Shown here: positions 18,521 through 27,728 of the stretch, one piece after another
How positions within the stretch are numbered: position 1 is the stretch's first letter
How the letters are laid out: the number at the start of each line of letters is the position of its first letter
NCBI RefSeq assembly: GCF_003367475.1
Contig: NZ_QRHA01000006.1
Location: forward strand, 186,001 to 250,000
DNA from: Alteromonas aestuariivivens
GTDB taxonomy: Bacteria; Pseudomonadota; Gammaproteobacteria; Enterobacterales; Alteromonadaceae
DNA: 64,000 nt
Direction of reading: 5' to 3'
The notes under the pieces: model-generated
Seen by the model: only the letters and a program-made list of their open reading frames with translations
The model's database searches: none
Told to the model about the DNA's origin: nothing
Made by a program: the position numbers and the translations under genes

Positions 18521-20050
18521 ATGGAAGTTACTGATCTTGGCAAACAGCCTTCGGGGTTTGATCAGCTCACTGCTTTTGATGAGTTAGTTGCTCAGCTGGA
18601 ACCGCAGCAAAAGGTTGTGGTGATCCCCGAAAACCAGGATCGATTTGAAGCTCTGGCACACGACCGTGCATTGTTCACCAATCTCTGGGATCGCCTTTAC
18701 CGGCTTGGGTATCTTCGCAGAAGTGCGCCTTCTGCAGGAACAGGAAAGCCGGGTATAAAGCGGCGGCAGCAAGCAAGGCGTAAAAATAGCCGGGAACTGA
18801 AACAGGCGCTGAAGGTGTTTCAGAGTGAAGCGGACATTCATAATGACGGCTGGTTGGGCATGCAAACCTGGAATGCATTGCAGCAACTGTATACGTTTGA
18901 AGAGCCGACGCATCTGGCCGAGTGGCTGGTGCCACGGCGAACAGCTGCGCTCAACAGGAGTATAGAGTTGCGTCTGCGGGTTTTTGGTGTGGTGTCTGAT
19001 GAACGTAATTCGGTCAGAACCCACGGAAGAAACCGCAAGTCTGGTGTGATGGTATGGCAGGCGTTTCTCAGTGCTTTAGTGCGTATGCCTGCGACAGGGC
19101 AGAATGCTGTGGCGCTAACCTACCTGTACGACCTTGACAAGCTCACTCCTTTACTGAGTGCGCAGTTCGATATGCTGACAAGCCCGGATTTTATCCGCGC
19201 CCATCCATTTGTCGAAGACCTGCTCTACAATCTGCTGACCATTGAGTTATGGCTGTACGGATTTTCCGGTGTAAAACCCGGTGCCCACCAATCTAGGCTG
19301 CCGCTGGATGATCCCAGGCATAACGCATTGGCAAAGGCCGTTGCTGAATTGTGTGAATCGGAGCAGTTGGGCAGTGATTCCGGGCAATCAAACCTGCAAA
19401 TTATCCGCCGTTGCCTGGCGTATTTTGCGCTTAACGAGATAAATGGCGAGGAGCGCGATTCGGGCGCCGAGGCCGTCGTTCAGGCTATTGAGGATATGTC
19501 GGCTGACCGTCAGCATGCGCATATGTTATCCACCGAAATCAAGCGTGAATCTTGGGGCAGCTGGCTGTTTGATGGCCTGAAGCGTTCTTTTCGATGGCTG
19601 ATTCGGCAGCTTAAGAAGGGAGTGGACTGGATACAGGAAAAAATCCGCTCGCTGGCGACCGCGGTCAAGAAGATGTCGGTGCATGTCTTAAGCTTTTATC
19701 GCCGCATGGTGAGGGTGCTCTCAGACGGCTTGTCTGTATTTACACAACGTGTATTTAGTGGCTCAACCTTGGACGTTGCTATTTGTCGTGACTGTGATTT
19801 TGATTTTAAGGTGTTTGTTTCCTCATCTGCTGGCACGCAGGAGGTCTCGGCGTTTCTCTTACGCTTCAATACGCTTTGGCGGCGCGTCCATCAGTTGCTG
19901 GATTTGTGTCTGCTGTTGATTAATATTATTCAGTACGCCGTTTTGCTTGCTTCTGCAAACGTTGTCGGGCTGCCTTACATCATCGCAAGATTTTATAAGT
20001 TCACGCGTTCGCCGCGATACCAATTCATAACTGAGGCGTTCGTTGAATAA
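18521..20050 (+). CDS. Protein with N-terminal peptidoglycan-binding-like domain
   Basis: 509-residue protein of unknown function. Residues about 51-127 resemble a PG_binding_1-type helical domain (LWDRLYRLGYL, LKQALKVFQSEADIHNDGWLGMQTWNAL). The middle is helical. Residues about 350-400 are rich in Trp, Lys and Arg (WGSWLFDGLKRSFRWLIRQLKKGVDW) and could lie on a membrane surface. A hydrophobic stretch near 460-493 (LLLINIIQYAVLLASANVVGLPYII) could be a membrane anchor. There is no N-terminal signal peptide. The start is ATG 18521 with AGGAGG directly upstream. The last 26 bases overlap the convergent tolC-like gene. Confidence 0.7.
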   Translation: MEVTDLGKQPSGFDQLTAFDELVAQLEPQQKVVVIPENQDRFEALAHDRALFTNLWDRLYRLGYLRRSAPSAGTGKPGIKRRQQARRKNSRELKQALKVFQSEADIHNDGWLGMQTWNALQQLYTFEEPTHLAEWLVPRRTAALNRSIELRLRVFGVVSDERNSVRTHGRNRKSGVMVWQAFLSALVRMPATGQNAVALTYLYDLDKLTPLLSAQFDMLTSPDFIRAHPFVEDLLYNLLTIELWLYGFSGVKPGAHQSRLPLDDPRHNALAKAVAELCESEQLGSDSGQSNLQIIRRCLAYFALNEINGEERDSGAEAVVQAIEDMSADRQHAHMLSTEIKRESWGSWLFDGLKRSFRWLIRQLKKGVDWIQEKIRSLATAVKKMSVHVLSFYRRMVRVLSDGLSVFTQRVFSGSTLDVAICRDCDFDFKVFVSSSAGTQEVSAFLLRFNTLWRRVHQLLDLCLLLINIIQYAVLLASANVVGLPYIIARFYKFTRSPRYQFITEAFVE

Positions 20051-21467
20051 TGACCTCATTACCCCAGGTTTGCGTAGCTGCTGTACTCACTACGAACTCG
20101 TGATCCAGTGATGCCTGAATTTTCAAAATGCGCAGTTGTTGTCGGTAGATATTGAACTCTGCGCGAATGGACTTGAGCTTTGCTTTGAACGCATCGACTT
20201 CCCGGCTGTTTAGCATAAAAAAGTCACTGGCACCCAGTTCAAACTGGCGTTGCTCCTGGAGCAACAAGCGGTTGTTCAGGCTTACCTGCTGGTGGTTCAT
20301 CTCGAAGAGTCGGGTGGCGTAATTCAGGTTTACCCTGGCTTCTTCAAGTTGTGTGGTAATGGCTTGTTTCAGCGCATCCAGTTCCGCGTTAAGTTGCTGC
20401 AGTTCAAGTTGTACCTTCGACTTTTCTGCCTTTGCCTGATTGCGTTGAAGGGGCAGAGAAAAATACAGCCCAATTTTGGTTTCAGCCTGTTCCAAAGGTG
20501 CAGGCCCGGCGCCGAAATCTTTGGCGATAGCCGCTTCCAAATCCAGTTTGGGAAGCAGTTTGGTGTCAGCCAGGCGCAGCTTTTGCTGATAAACGCTCAG
20601 TTCCAATAGCTTGGTGGCAACGGCCGGGTGAGTATTGATGTCCTTCCTTGTTTGTTCTGCCAGTGCGAAAAGCGTCTGCCATCCTCTGCTTTGTTCGGTA
20701 AATAGACTGCTCTGGGATTGATAGAAGTTCCCCTTCCACCCACCCATAAAGTAGCTGAGTTTCTGAAGGCTGGTCTGGACTTTGCCTTCCGCTTCGAGCA
20801 GGGAGAGTTCCCGCTCCAACAGGCGCGTTGCAAATTCGGTCAGGGCGAGGTCAGCTAGATCTCCGGAATCTACCCTTTGCTGAATCGCGTTTTGTTGCGC
20901 TCTTGTGGTTTCAACCAGTTGTTGTGCGGCAGCCTGGTAGTTTTTTGCCTCGGCCCAGTTGAGGTAGGCCTGTATGGCTTCAAAGTAAAATTCACTTTGT
21001 GCAATTCTCACTTGTTGCCGCCATTTTTGAGTGTCTACGCTGGCCTGGCGAATGCCGAATCGGTTGTCATCAATGTCACGGTTTTGCAGAAGTGACAAAC
21101 GTACGCCCACAGACGCTTCACCACCCGATAAGGTTTGATTTTCCTGCTCATACACCGGAAAGTCCTGATCGGAAATCCGGTACTCGGTAAAGAACTGGGC
21201 ATTAAATGTTTCTATGGGCTGAACATAGCGCTGGCGGGCATAAATCCCGTCATAATAGCCGCTCAGACGTGCAGCACTTTTGTGGATCAGCGTACTATCA
21301 TAAGCCCCTTCAGCTTTTTGCAGGCTGGCCTCATACTGCCCCCCGCGAGCAGCCATAGCACGCAATTCCGGGTGCCCCTGAGAGACTGCCGACAGATATT
21401 CGGCCAGCGACATGGCTGCGCTACCAAAGGGAAGTAGAAGTAGGAATATTAAAAGTGACTGTTTCAC
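20025..21467 (-). CDS. TolC-family outer-membrane channel protein
   Basis: 480-residue outer-membrane efflux protein with a signal peptide (MKQSLLIFLLLLPFGSAAMS), then the TolC-like duplicated alpha-helical hairpins rich in Gln and Glu (VQLELQQLNAELDALKQAI, LNNRLLLQEQRQFELGAS). It is the third gene of the ABC-HlyD-TolC operon. It starts at GTG 21467 in a GTGA overlap with the hlyD-like stop. The 3' end overlaps the convergent 18521-20050 gene. Confidence 0.85.
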   Translation of the reverse strand: MKQSLLIFLLLLPFGSAAMSLAEYLSAVSQGHPELRAMAARGGQYEASLQKAEGAYDSTLIHKSAARLSGYYDGIYARQRYVQPIETFNAQFFTEYRISDQDFPVYEQENQTLSGGEASVGVRLSLLQNRDIDDNRFGIRQASVDTQKWRQQVRIAQSEFYFEAIQAYLNWAEAKNYQAAAQQLVETTRAQQNAIQQRVDSGDLADLALTEFATRLLERELSLLEAEGKVQTSLQKLSYFMGGWKGNFYQSQSSLFTEQSRGWQTLFALAEQTRKDINTHPAVATKLLELSVYQQKLRLADTKLLPKLDLEAAIAKDFGAGPAPLEQAETKIGLYFSLPLQRNQAKAEKSKVQLELQQLNAELDALKQAITTQLEEARVNLNYATRLFEMNHQQVSLNNRLLLQEQRQFELGASDFFMLNSREVDAFKAKLKSIRAEFNIYRQQLRILKIQASLDHEFVVSTAATQTWGNEVIIQRTPQL

Positions 21468-22486
21468 TGTGGCTCACGATTTGTCGTTTGAAGCGGTGGA
21501 AAATTGTTGAGCTGACGCCATAATTCGTAGCCCAATTGTACTTCCTCCAGCAGGATCCAGGCCCGAACCCGGCTGCCAAGTCGGGCGCTGTCATGCTCAG
21601 GCCAGGGATCGGCGCTCGGGTCAGGAGATACCCAAACGGTAAACTCGCCGTTTTGATCGGCTACCGGCTCCACAAACGTGACAATACCTGCAAAGGTTCC
21701 CACTGAAATGCCAGGCCAGCCGCTGAACTGAAATGCTGGCCAGCCTTCGAATTGAATTCTGACTGCCCGGCCTTTGCTCACCAGTGCTGCGTCCAGACCG
21801 TTTACCTTTATGCTTACCTGGCGTTCAATATTGTCCGGCACAAACGAACCAAGTTGCTCTCCCGCTTTGATGTAGGTAGCCGCGCCAATGGAGCGAAGGC
21901 GCACAACCGTACCATCCATGGGAGCGACTTTGGTTCGGGTTTCCTGGCGTGCAAGGGTCATTCGGATGCTGTTTAGATCCTCCTCCGTTTTTGCCAGTTC
22001 TGCTTTCAGTTTTTCCAGCTCAATCTCAACTTGTTCAACCGCTTTGGGTGAAACCAGGCCCTCCAGCAACAAAGTCTGTTGCCGCGAGAGGTTTGACTGG
22101 GCATTTTTTACCGCCTGTTGATTAGCGACAAAGCGCTGGGTTGCGGCTGCCTGCTGCGAGCGAATTTTTTCCAGCCTGTCTGCGTCCACGTCAACGAGTG
22201 TGACAATGGGTTGGCCCTGTCGGACTCTTTCCCCTTCACTTACATGCCACTGCTCAATTTGACCATCCAGCAGAGCTGAGATGGGCTGAATACGCAGTAG
22301 CGGGTTCAGTGAGTTTACACTGCCAGTGCCATAGGCGGTTTGCACCCACGGAGTGAGGGTCAGAAGCGCAACTGCTGCAAGCACAAAGGTGATGATAATC
22401 CAAATAGCTATTCGGTGGATGCTCGGCAAAGACAATTGGTTGAGCGTTTTCATTGCAGCCATAAAGTCAGCACGTGCCAGGCTCAT
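21464..22486 (-). CDS. HlyD-family membrane fusion protein
   Basis: 340-residue periplasmic adaptor. There is one N-terminal transmembrane helix at about residues 27-48 (IWIIITFVLAAVALLTL). Split lipoyl halves follow (ISALLDGQIEQWHVSEGERVRQGQPI and VAPMDGTVVRLRSIG) around a coiled-coil hairpin (about 105-180), then a beta-barrel domain. It links the inner-membrane ABC protein to TolC. A strong GAGGAGG site precedes the ATG, which overlaps the ABC stop codon (ATGA). Confidence 0.87.
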   Translation of the reverse strand: MSLARADFMAAMKTLNQLSLPSIHRIAIWIIITFVLAAVALLTLTPWVQTAYGTGSVNSLNPLLRIQPISALLDGQIEQWHVSEGERVRQGQPIVTLVDVDADRLEKIRSQQAAATQRFVANQQAVKNAQSNLSRQQTLLLEGLVSPKAVEQVEIELEKLKAELAKTEEDLNSIRMTLARQETRTKVAPMDGTVVRLRSIGAATYIKAGEQLGSFVPDNIERQVSIKVNGLDAALVSKGRAVRIQFEGWPAFQFSGWPGISVGTFAGIVTFVEPVADQNGEFTVWVSPDPSADPWPEHDSARLGSRVRAWILLEEVQLGYELWRQLNNFPPLQTTNREPQ

Positions 22487-24153
22487 CGTTTTGCCTCCTC
22501 GCGGGTGTTTTCAGCCTGGCCGGTGCCAACCTGTATGTCTATGGTCTGCGAAAAGCTGGTGGAGTTGGGGGCGTTGGTAAAGTACAACACAGTGCAGTCC
22601 AATTGTTCGAGAATGCGCAATAAAGCTTCACGCCGAGCGCTGGGAATGGCATCAAAATGCTGGTTGAGAATTATGATTCTCGGTGTGTTGAGCATGACCA
22701 CGGCCAGTTTCAGCAGGATCAGTTCCAACGGTTGCAGTGGTGAACCGGCAGCCGACAGAGGGGTCTGCATTTTGAGCGGTAATTTATTAATGCCCTCCAG
22801 TAACCCAACGTTTTCGAGTGCTGAGTTGATTTGGCTGCTTGTAGCGCAAGGTGCCGACAGCTGAATAAATTCGGCAATGGTGCATTCCACGATCAACGAC
22901 CGGTCGAGTATGGAAACCGCCTGCCTGAGTTCATAGGTATCCAGATCTGTGAGCTCATGATCGCCCATATTTATCCAGCCTGATTCCGGTAGGCTATAGC
23001 GCTTTAGCAAATTTACAATGTGTTTTTGTACCCAGTTGGAGTGAGTGACGATAAAGCACTTTGCCCTGTCAGGCAGGCTAAAGTGCAGCTCGCACTTCTC
23101 ACTGTTATGGCTCAGCGTTACATGGTGAAAGGTCAGAGACGCACTTAGAGGGCTCGGTTTGCTTGAGTGCTCGAGAGATTCCTGGGGCATATTGAATATG
23201 CCGCCAAGTTTGTCTGCACTGCCGTACAGTTCGTAATAGAGTTTTAGGTAATGGCTGAAACGGGCAATGCCAAAAAATACAGCCGACATAATCAGCTCCG
23301 CGGCAACAAGTTGTCCAATTGAGAGCTGGCCGGCGATAACCAGCCATCCACCCAGGCCCAGTAAAGCAGCGCTTGCTGAAGCATAAAGCACCAGAAACAT
23401 AATCACCTGGCGAAATGTGAATGAGAAATGCCGGGAGTGAGCGCGAACATATTCATTCACGCAGTGCTCCGTCTTTTTGCCTACGTACTCGAATTGGGTG
23501 GCTGATTTTACAAAGGTATGGGCTGAGGCCAGATTGTTCAGCCATTTAGCTGTGGTGTATTTAGATTCTGACAGGATGACCGCAGTTTCTTTTGCTCGAG
23601 TGGACCAGATCTTCCAGATCAGATACATGGCGAACAGTACACACAGGTTAAACGCCAGTAAAAACGGGTGGTAAAAGGCTACCAGGGTAAAACCTACCAG
23701 CATTTGAAGTACCAGCGCGATACCGTCAACCATCAGGCTGGGGATATTTTTCTGCAACGTCATTATGTCGAAGTAGCGGTGCGTGATACTGGTATTCTTG
23801 CGCCCTTCGAAATAGCTGTGCGGGGCAAGCACTGTGCGAAGGCTCAACTCCGCCACCAGGCGGGCGTATACGCGTCGCTCGTAATACTCCATCACCCGCA
23901 TTCTCAGGGCACTGAAGCACCCGGAGAGCAACAGCGTGCAAAACAGCACGACAGCCAAAACGGTAACGGCCCGGGAGGAGGCAATATTGACGATGGTGTT
24001 GATCAGAGTTTGTACGGCGATAGGTACAGCCAGTGTCAGCAGTCCAATGGCGACACTGTAGGCAATCACTACCCAAAAGAAATCTCGCTCTGGTGCTAAC
24101 AAAGAGACAAGTAATTTTCGGGTCTTTTCGAGGTCTATTGTTTTCTCGGCCAT
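22483..24153 (-). CDS. ABC-exporter-like protein with ATPase-dead nucleotide-binding domain
   Basis: 556-residue type-1-exporter-like protein. The N-terminal ABC transmembrane domain has six helices (about residues 28-300) with normal features (YFEGRKNTSITHRYFDI, GQLSIGQLVAAELIMSAVF). The C-terminal 220 residues follow the nucleotide-binding-domain plan, but every catalytic motif is lost. Walker A is replaced by VTHSNWVQKHIVNLL (about 369-383), the Q-loop Gln by Asp in VSILDRS, LSGGQ by AAGSPLQP (about 468-475), Walker B/Glu by IIILNQ (about 493-498) and the H-loop His by Asn (YFTNA). The frame is intact and overlaps hlyD, so it is not an ordinary pseudogene. Start ATG 24153 is preferred over TTG 24159; neither has a clear Shine-Dalgarno sequence. 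Confidence 0.82.
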   Translation of the reverse strand: MAEKTIDLEKTRKLLVSLLAPERDFFWVVIAYSVAIGLLTLAVPIAVQTLINTIVNIASSRAVTVLAVVLFCTLLLSGCFSALRMRVMEYYERRVYARLVAELSLRTVLAPHSYFEGRKNTSITHRYFDIMTLQKNIPSLMVDGIALVLQMLVGFTLVAFYHPFLLAFNLCVLFAMYLIWKIWSTRAKETAVILSESKYTTAKWLNNLASAHTFVKSATQFEYVGKKTEHCVNEYVRAHSRHFSFTFRQVIMFLVLYASASAALLGLGGWLVIAGQLSIGQLVAAELIMSAVFFGIARFSHYLKLYYELYGSADKLGGIFNMPQESLEHSSKPSPLSASLTFHHVTLSHNSEKCELHFSLPDRAKCFIVTHSNWVQKHIVNLLKRYSLPESGWINMGDHELTDLDTYELRQAVSILDRSLIVECTIAEFIQLSAPCATSSQINSALENVGLLEGINKLPLKMQTPLSAAGSPLQPLELILLKLAVVMLNTPRIIILNQHFDAIPSARREALLRILEQLDCTVLYFTNAPNSTSFSQTIDIQVGTGQAENTREEAKR

Positions 24154-24250
24154 AATCAAGAAATTTTTGCGGGGTTAGTTCGTAATATACGGCCTGTTAT
24201 GTTAAAAGTTAAGTTGATAATAATTGAGTTTGATTCAGTTTAAATTTGAT

Positions 24251-25141
24251 ATGAGCCATCTTAACTACCATCATCTCAAGTACTTTTACTTAACCGCCAA
24301 GCACGGCACCATCATTGAGGCCAGTAAACTTTTGCACGTTACGCCGCAAACGGTGAGCAGCCAGATTGCCGCATTGGAAACCCAACTGCAAAAGAAGGTC
24401 TTTGAGAGACAGGGGAAACGACTGAAACTGAATGCCGTTGGGGAAACGGTTTTTCATTATGCGAAAAGCATATTTGCCACCGGAGATGATCTGCTGCTGG
24501 CGGTAGCCGCCATGGAACAGGCTAAGAAGCAAACGTTTGTTATTGGTTCGACTGATGCAGTGCCTAAGATGTTGGTATATAAGCTTTTCTCCCCAATGAT
24601 AGAAGATGTTTCAAATGCCCATTTTGTGTTCAGGGAGGGCGGATTCGATGTTTTGCTCACAGAGTTGGCATTGGGGCGGGTAGATTTGATCCTGGCAGAC
24701 AAAGCGGTAATGGCCGGAGCTAAGGTAAAGGCCCGCAGTATTCTGTTAGGGGAGTCTTCATTGGGCTTTTTTGCCTCTCCCCAGCGTGTTACGCAAATTC
24801 GCAGTGACTTTCCCCGCTCTCTAAACAATGTGCCAATGTTACTGCCCGGCGACCGCAACTCATTAAGGCCGTTGCTGATGGAGTGGTTGCAGGAACACAA
24901 TGTGGTGCCCAATGTAATAGCTGAGTTCGATGACAGCGCAACACTCAAACTGTTCGGTCTGCATGACAGCGGCATATTTTGCGCACCCTTATGCATTCGC
25001 GATGAACTGGAACAACAGTATAACGTTGCACTAGTGAAACAGATTGATCTGCAGGAAAGCTTTTATGTGACAACAACCGGAAACCAGGACAAGTCGGCCA
25101 TGGATAAGCTGAAGCGTCTGGCCGCTGCTATTTTAGGCTAA
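24251..25141 (+). CDS. LysR-family regulator, NhaR-like
   Basis: 296-residue LysR-type regulator close in plan to NhaR (MSHLNYHHLKYFYLTAKHG compared with E. coli MSMSHINYNHLYYFW). The winged HTH is at residues 4-62 (TPQTVSSQIAALETQL) and the effector domain has FVIGSTDAVPKMLVYKL and LLPGDRNSLRPLLMEWL. The frame extends 27 bases upstream, but ATG 24251 gives the family N-terminus. It is divergent from the ABC operon across about 97 bp, so control of that operon or response to Na+/stress is plausible. No nhaA is nearby. Confidence 0.85.
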   Translation: MSHLNYHHLKYFYLTAKHGTIIEASKLLHVTPQTVSSQIAALETQLQKKVFERQGKRLKLNAVGETVFHYAKSIFATGDDLLLAVAAMEQAKKQTFVIGSTDAVPKMLVYKLFSPMIEDVSNAHFVFREGGFDVLLTELALGRVDLILADKAVMAGAKVKARSILLGESSLGFFASPQRVTQIRSDFPRSLNNVPMLLPGDRNSLRPLLMEWLQEHNVVPNVIAEFDDSATLKLFGLHDSGIFCAPLCIRDELEQQYNVALVKQIDLQESFYVTTTGNQDKSAMDKLKRLAAAILG

Positions 25142-25245
25142 ATCGGGCAGAAATATGGTTTTTGTCTCTCTTCAGTTTGTTGTTACGTGACAATCCGTCA
25201 GAATTCTGAACAATATCGTCGAACCTAACGAGTGGAAGAAATGCA

Positions 25246-27120
25246 ATGAAAATAACCACAATCGCATTGACGGTGGGGCTAACCGGCATCCTAATGGCAT
25301 GCAGCCAGCCACAAACATCGGCAGCGTATTCTGCACAGTTGTCATCAGTCTCCGAATCAGCAGGTAAGCAGGCTTTGAAGGAGAAGGAACAGTACCATAC
25401 CCAGATCTTTTTAAAGCAGCAGCCAACCCTTGCTACCATGCTGGCCCTTTCCGCAGAGCAGGCCGGTGGCAGCTACAACGATCGGTTGCCCGATTACCGT
25501 GTTGCCGGTATGCAGGCAATGCAAACGGCAATGGCGGCCGCGGCTGCGGAACTGCGCAGTATCGATACCGATGAGCTGGGCGCGCCGCAGCGTTACCACC
25601 AACAGATTCTGGCTAATATTTTTGAGTATTTTACCGGAGATACGAATTTTCCGGCCGGGTACATCGATACCTGGGGCGGGCATCTGCCTTATATCATCAA
25701 TCAAATCTCCGGCCCGCTTATTGACGTGCCCAAACTGATGCAGGTGCAGCAATCCGTGGCGAGCCCGGATGAAGCACAAGCGTACCTGACCCGACTGGGT
25801 AAGATGGATGAATTTGTTCAGGGCGTGCTCGGTAAGTATCGGGCTGATATGCAAAAGGGCATCATTTTGCCGAAAAATTTGCACCCTAAAACCCTGGCGT
25901 TTTTCGATGCATTTTTGGCTGCCCCAGCGCAGGAGCACGAACTGGTGCGCAGTTTCGCTGAGAAGTTAACTCAGATGGACGGTTTGTCCTCCGATGAACA
26001 GCAAGCTTTGACTGCTCGCGCAGCTTCGCTGGTGGAAGACGTGGTGTACCCGGCTTACCAACAGGCTCGTCAACTGATGGTTGAAAGTGCGAAAATCGCC
26101 AGGGACGAGGACGGCATCTGGTCCCAACCTGGCGGCGATGAGTTCTATCAGCACGAAATTCGCTTTTTGGGTGATTCCTCTCTCACTGCCGATCAGATTC
26201 ACCAGATTGGGCTGGATGAAGTGGCGCGTATTTCTGCAGAAATGGACACCATCCTCAAAGCCAACGGCCTTGAAAATGGTTCTGTCGGTGAGCGTATGAT
26301 GGAGTTGGCTACTTTGCCAGGCCAGGTTTTCGAAGAAAGTGATGCGGGCCGCCAGGCACTGATTCAGTACCTGAACCAAGAGATCAGTGCCATCATGGCT
26401 CGCGCTCCCCAGTTCTATGGCACTCTGCCTGAGCAGGCGGTTGAGGTCAGACGCATTCCGCCCGTATCGGAAGCAGGTGAAGCCGGAGGCTTTTACTCGC
26501 CGCCGTCACTGGACGGCAAGCGCCCAGGCATATACTGGATAAACTTGCGGGACATGGCAGCTGTTCCTAAGTATGGCCTGAAAACGCTCACCTACCACGA
26601 GGCTGTACCCGGACATCACTTCCAAATTGCACTGAATATGGCGCAGGACATTGGTCTGATGCGCCAGAATGCGCCTTACAATGCGTATGTTGAAGGCTGG
26701 GCGCTGTACTCCGAATATGTGGCAAGTACGATGATGGGCATGTACCAGGATGATCCGCTGGGTGATCTGGGGCGTTTGCAGGCTGAACTGTATCGTGCCG
26801 TGCGTCTGGTTGTGGATACCGGGCTGCATCGTAAAAAGTGGACTCGCCAGCAGGCCATCGATTATTTTCACGCGACCACAGGTACGTCCCTTTCTGATGT
26901 GGTTCCAGAGGTAGAGCGCTATATGGCCTGGCCCGGTCAGGCGCTGGGATACAAGCTGGGTATGCTGATGTTTGTAGAGCTGCAAAAGCAGGCTGAGCAG
27001 GCTCTGGGTGATAAATTCGACCTGCGTGAATTTCACGACCTGATCCTGTTGTCGGGCGCAAGACCGATGGCCATGGTCAAGCAGGACGTTGAAAACTGGA
27101 TCAAACAACAAAAATTATAA
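25246..27120 (+). CDS. DUF885 lipoprotein, metallopeptidase-like
   Basis: 624-residue DUF885 protein. It is a lipoprotein: MKITTIALTVGLTGILMAC ends in the lipobox LMAC at residue 19. The HExxxGHH-like site YHEAVPGHHFQIAL and the downstream Glu segment YVEGWALYSEY match the zinc-peptidase arrangement seen in this family. It probably acts on peptides in the periplasm, anchored to the outer membrane. A GGAAGAA site precedes the ATG. It is unlinked in direction or spacing to the LysR gene (104 bp). Confidence 0.87.
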   Translation: MKITTIALTVGLTGILMACSQPQTSAAYSAQLSSVSESAGKQALKEKEQYHTQIFLKQQPTLATMLALSAEQAGGSYNDRLPDYRVAGMQAMQTAMAAAAAELRSIDTDELGAPQRYHQQILANIFEYFTGDTNFPAGYIDTWGGHLPYIINQISGPLIDVPKLMQVQQSVASPDEAQAYLTRLGKMDEFVQGVLGKYRADMQKGIILPKNLHPKTLAFFDAFLAAPAQEHELVRSFAEKLTQMDGLSSDEQQALTARAASLVEDVVYPAYQQARQLMVESAKIARDEDGIWSQPGGDEFYQHEIRFLGDSSLTADQIHQIGLDEVARISAEMDTILKANGLENGSVGERMMELATLPGQVFEESDAGRQALIQYLNQEISAIMARAPQFYGTLPEQAVEVRRIPPVSEAGEAGGFYSPPSLDGKRPGIYWINLRDMAAVPKYGLKTLTYHEAVPGHHFQIALNMAQDIGLMRQNAPYNAYVEGWALYSEYVASTMMGMYQDDPLGDLGRLQAELYRAVRLVVDTGLHRKKWTRQQAIDYFHATTGTSLSDVVPEVERYMAWPGQALGYKLGMLMFVELQKQAEQALGDKFDLREFHDLILLSGARPMAMVKQDVENWIKQQKL

Positions 27121-27428
27121 TGGTCTGAGCACTCCTTCCGGAATGAGGGAGGAGTGTTACCGAACGAGTGCCTTTATCTAAAGAGTAAAGGCACTTACCT
27201 TTCTTTAGGTTCATACGAACCGCGCTGAAATCCGCATAACAAAACAGGTCACATTACCTAAATTCATTAAAAATCATTCTTAGGTATGGTTTTTCAACCC
27301 CAACACTTTGGGATCTGCTGCTATATTTTTGAACAACGACTTGCCATTGTTCTTCGTTTTGCTCAGGAACCGGGCCGCCATTGGCAAGATAGGATGATAA
27401 TAATTTAGTGGTATATTGAGAGGTACCT
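27121..27428. other. Intergenic region with two hairpins
   Basis: 308 bp without a gene. It contains an imperfect hairpin CACTCCTTCC/GGGAGGAGTG just after the DUF885 stop and the perfect 10-bp hairpin at 27167-27195. The rest presumably carries the promoter of the small exported protein downstream. Confidence 0.5.
27167..27195 (+). terminator. Hairpin after the DUF885 gene
   Basis: Perfect 10-bp stem AGTGCCTTTA/TAAAGGCACT with a 9-base loop, followed by a mixed T/C stretch (TACCTTTCTTT). Probably the terminator of the DUF885 transcript. Confidence 0.6.
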
Positions 27429-27665
27429 ATGAGAACTCGTGTAATTCCTTTGTTGGTGTTGTCCATGATGGCCCCTTCACTTATGGCCGCTGACTTTCAG
27501 CCTAGCCAGGGTGCATGTAAAGGCGTAGATAAAGAAATTGAGCGTGTGACTAGAGAGATGGAAGAAACCACTTCCAACATCAAAGGTGAATGGCTTAAGC
27601 GTCAAAAGCGCGCGCTGGAAACCAAAAAGTCGTCCTGCTCAGACAACGGCTATACTGTCGACTGA
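27429..27665 (+). CDS. Small exported protein, uncharacterised
   Basis: 78-residue protein with a signal peptide (MRTRVIPLLVLSMMAPSLMAA, cleavage near residue 20) and a 57-residue mature part. The mature part has two cysteines (GACKG near its N-terminus, SSCSD near its C-terminus) flanking a charged helix (DKEIERVTREMEETTSN). It vaguely recalls DUF1090 helical periplasmic proteins, but the match is weak. A GAGAGGT site precedes the ATG. Confidence 0.72.
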   Translation: MRTRVIPLLVLSMMAPSLMAADFQPSQGACKGVDKEIERVTREMEETTSNIKGEWLKRQKRALETKKSSCSDNGYTVD

Positions 27666-27690
27666 TTTGTTTGCCAAAACAAGTAAGCGC

Positions 27691-27728
27691 CAGGCTCCGG
27701 GTCGATTCGGCCCGGAGCCTGTCTGTTT
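27691..27728. terminator. Bidirectional terminator between two small exported-protein genes
   Basis: Perfect 11-bp stem CAGGCTCCGGG (27691-27701)/CCCGGAGCCTG (27711-27721) with a 9-base loop, followed by TCTGTTTTC on the plus strand and preceded on the other side by AAAAC, between convergent genes. Confidence 0.75.

Noticed and set aside
22483-24153. ABC gene as an ordinary pseudogene
   Set aside because: Continuous frame, hydrophobic helices intact and stop-start overlap with hlyD retained; motif loss without disruption suggests selected function, though recent decay cannot be excluded.
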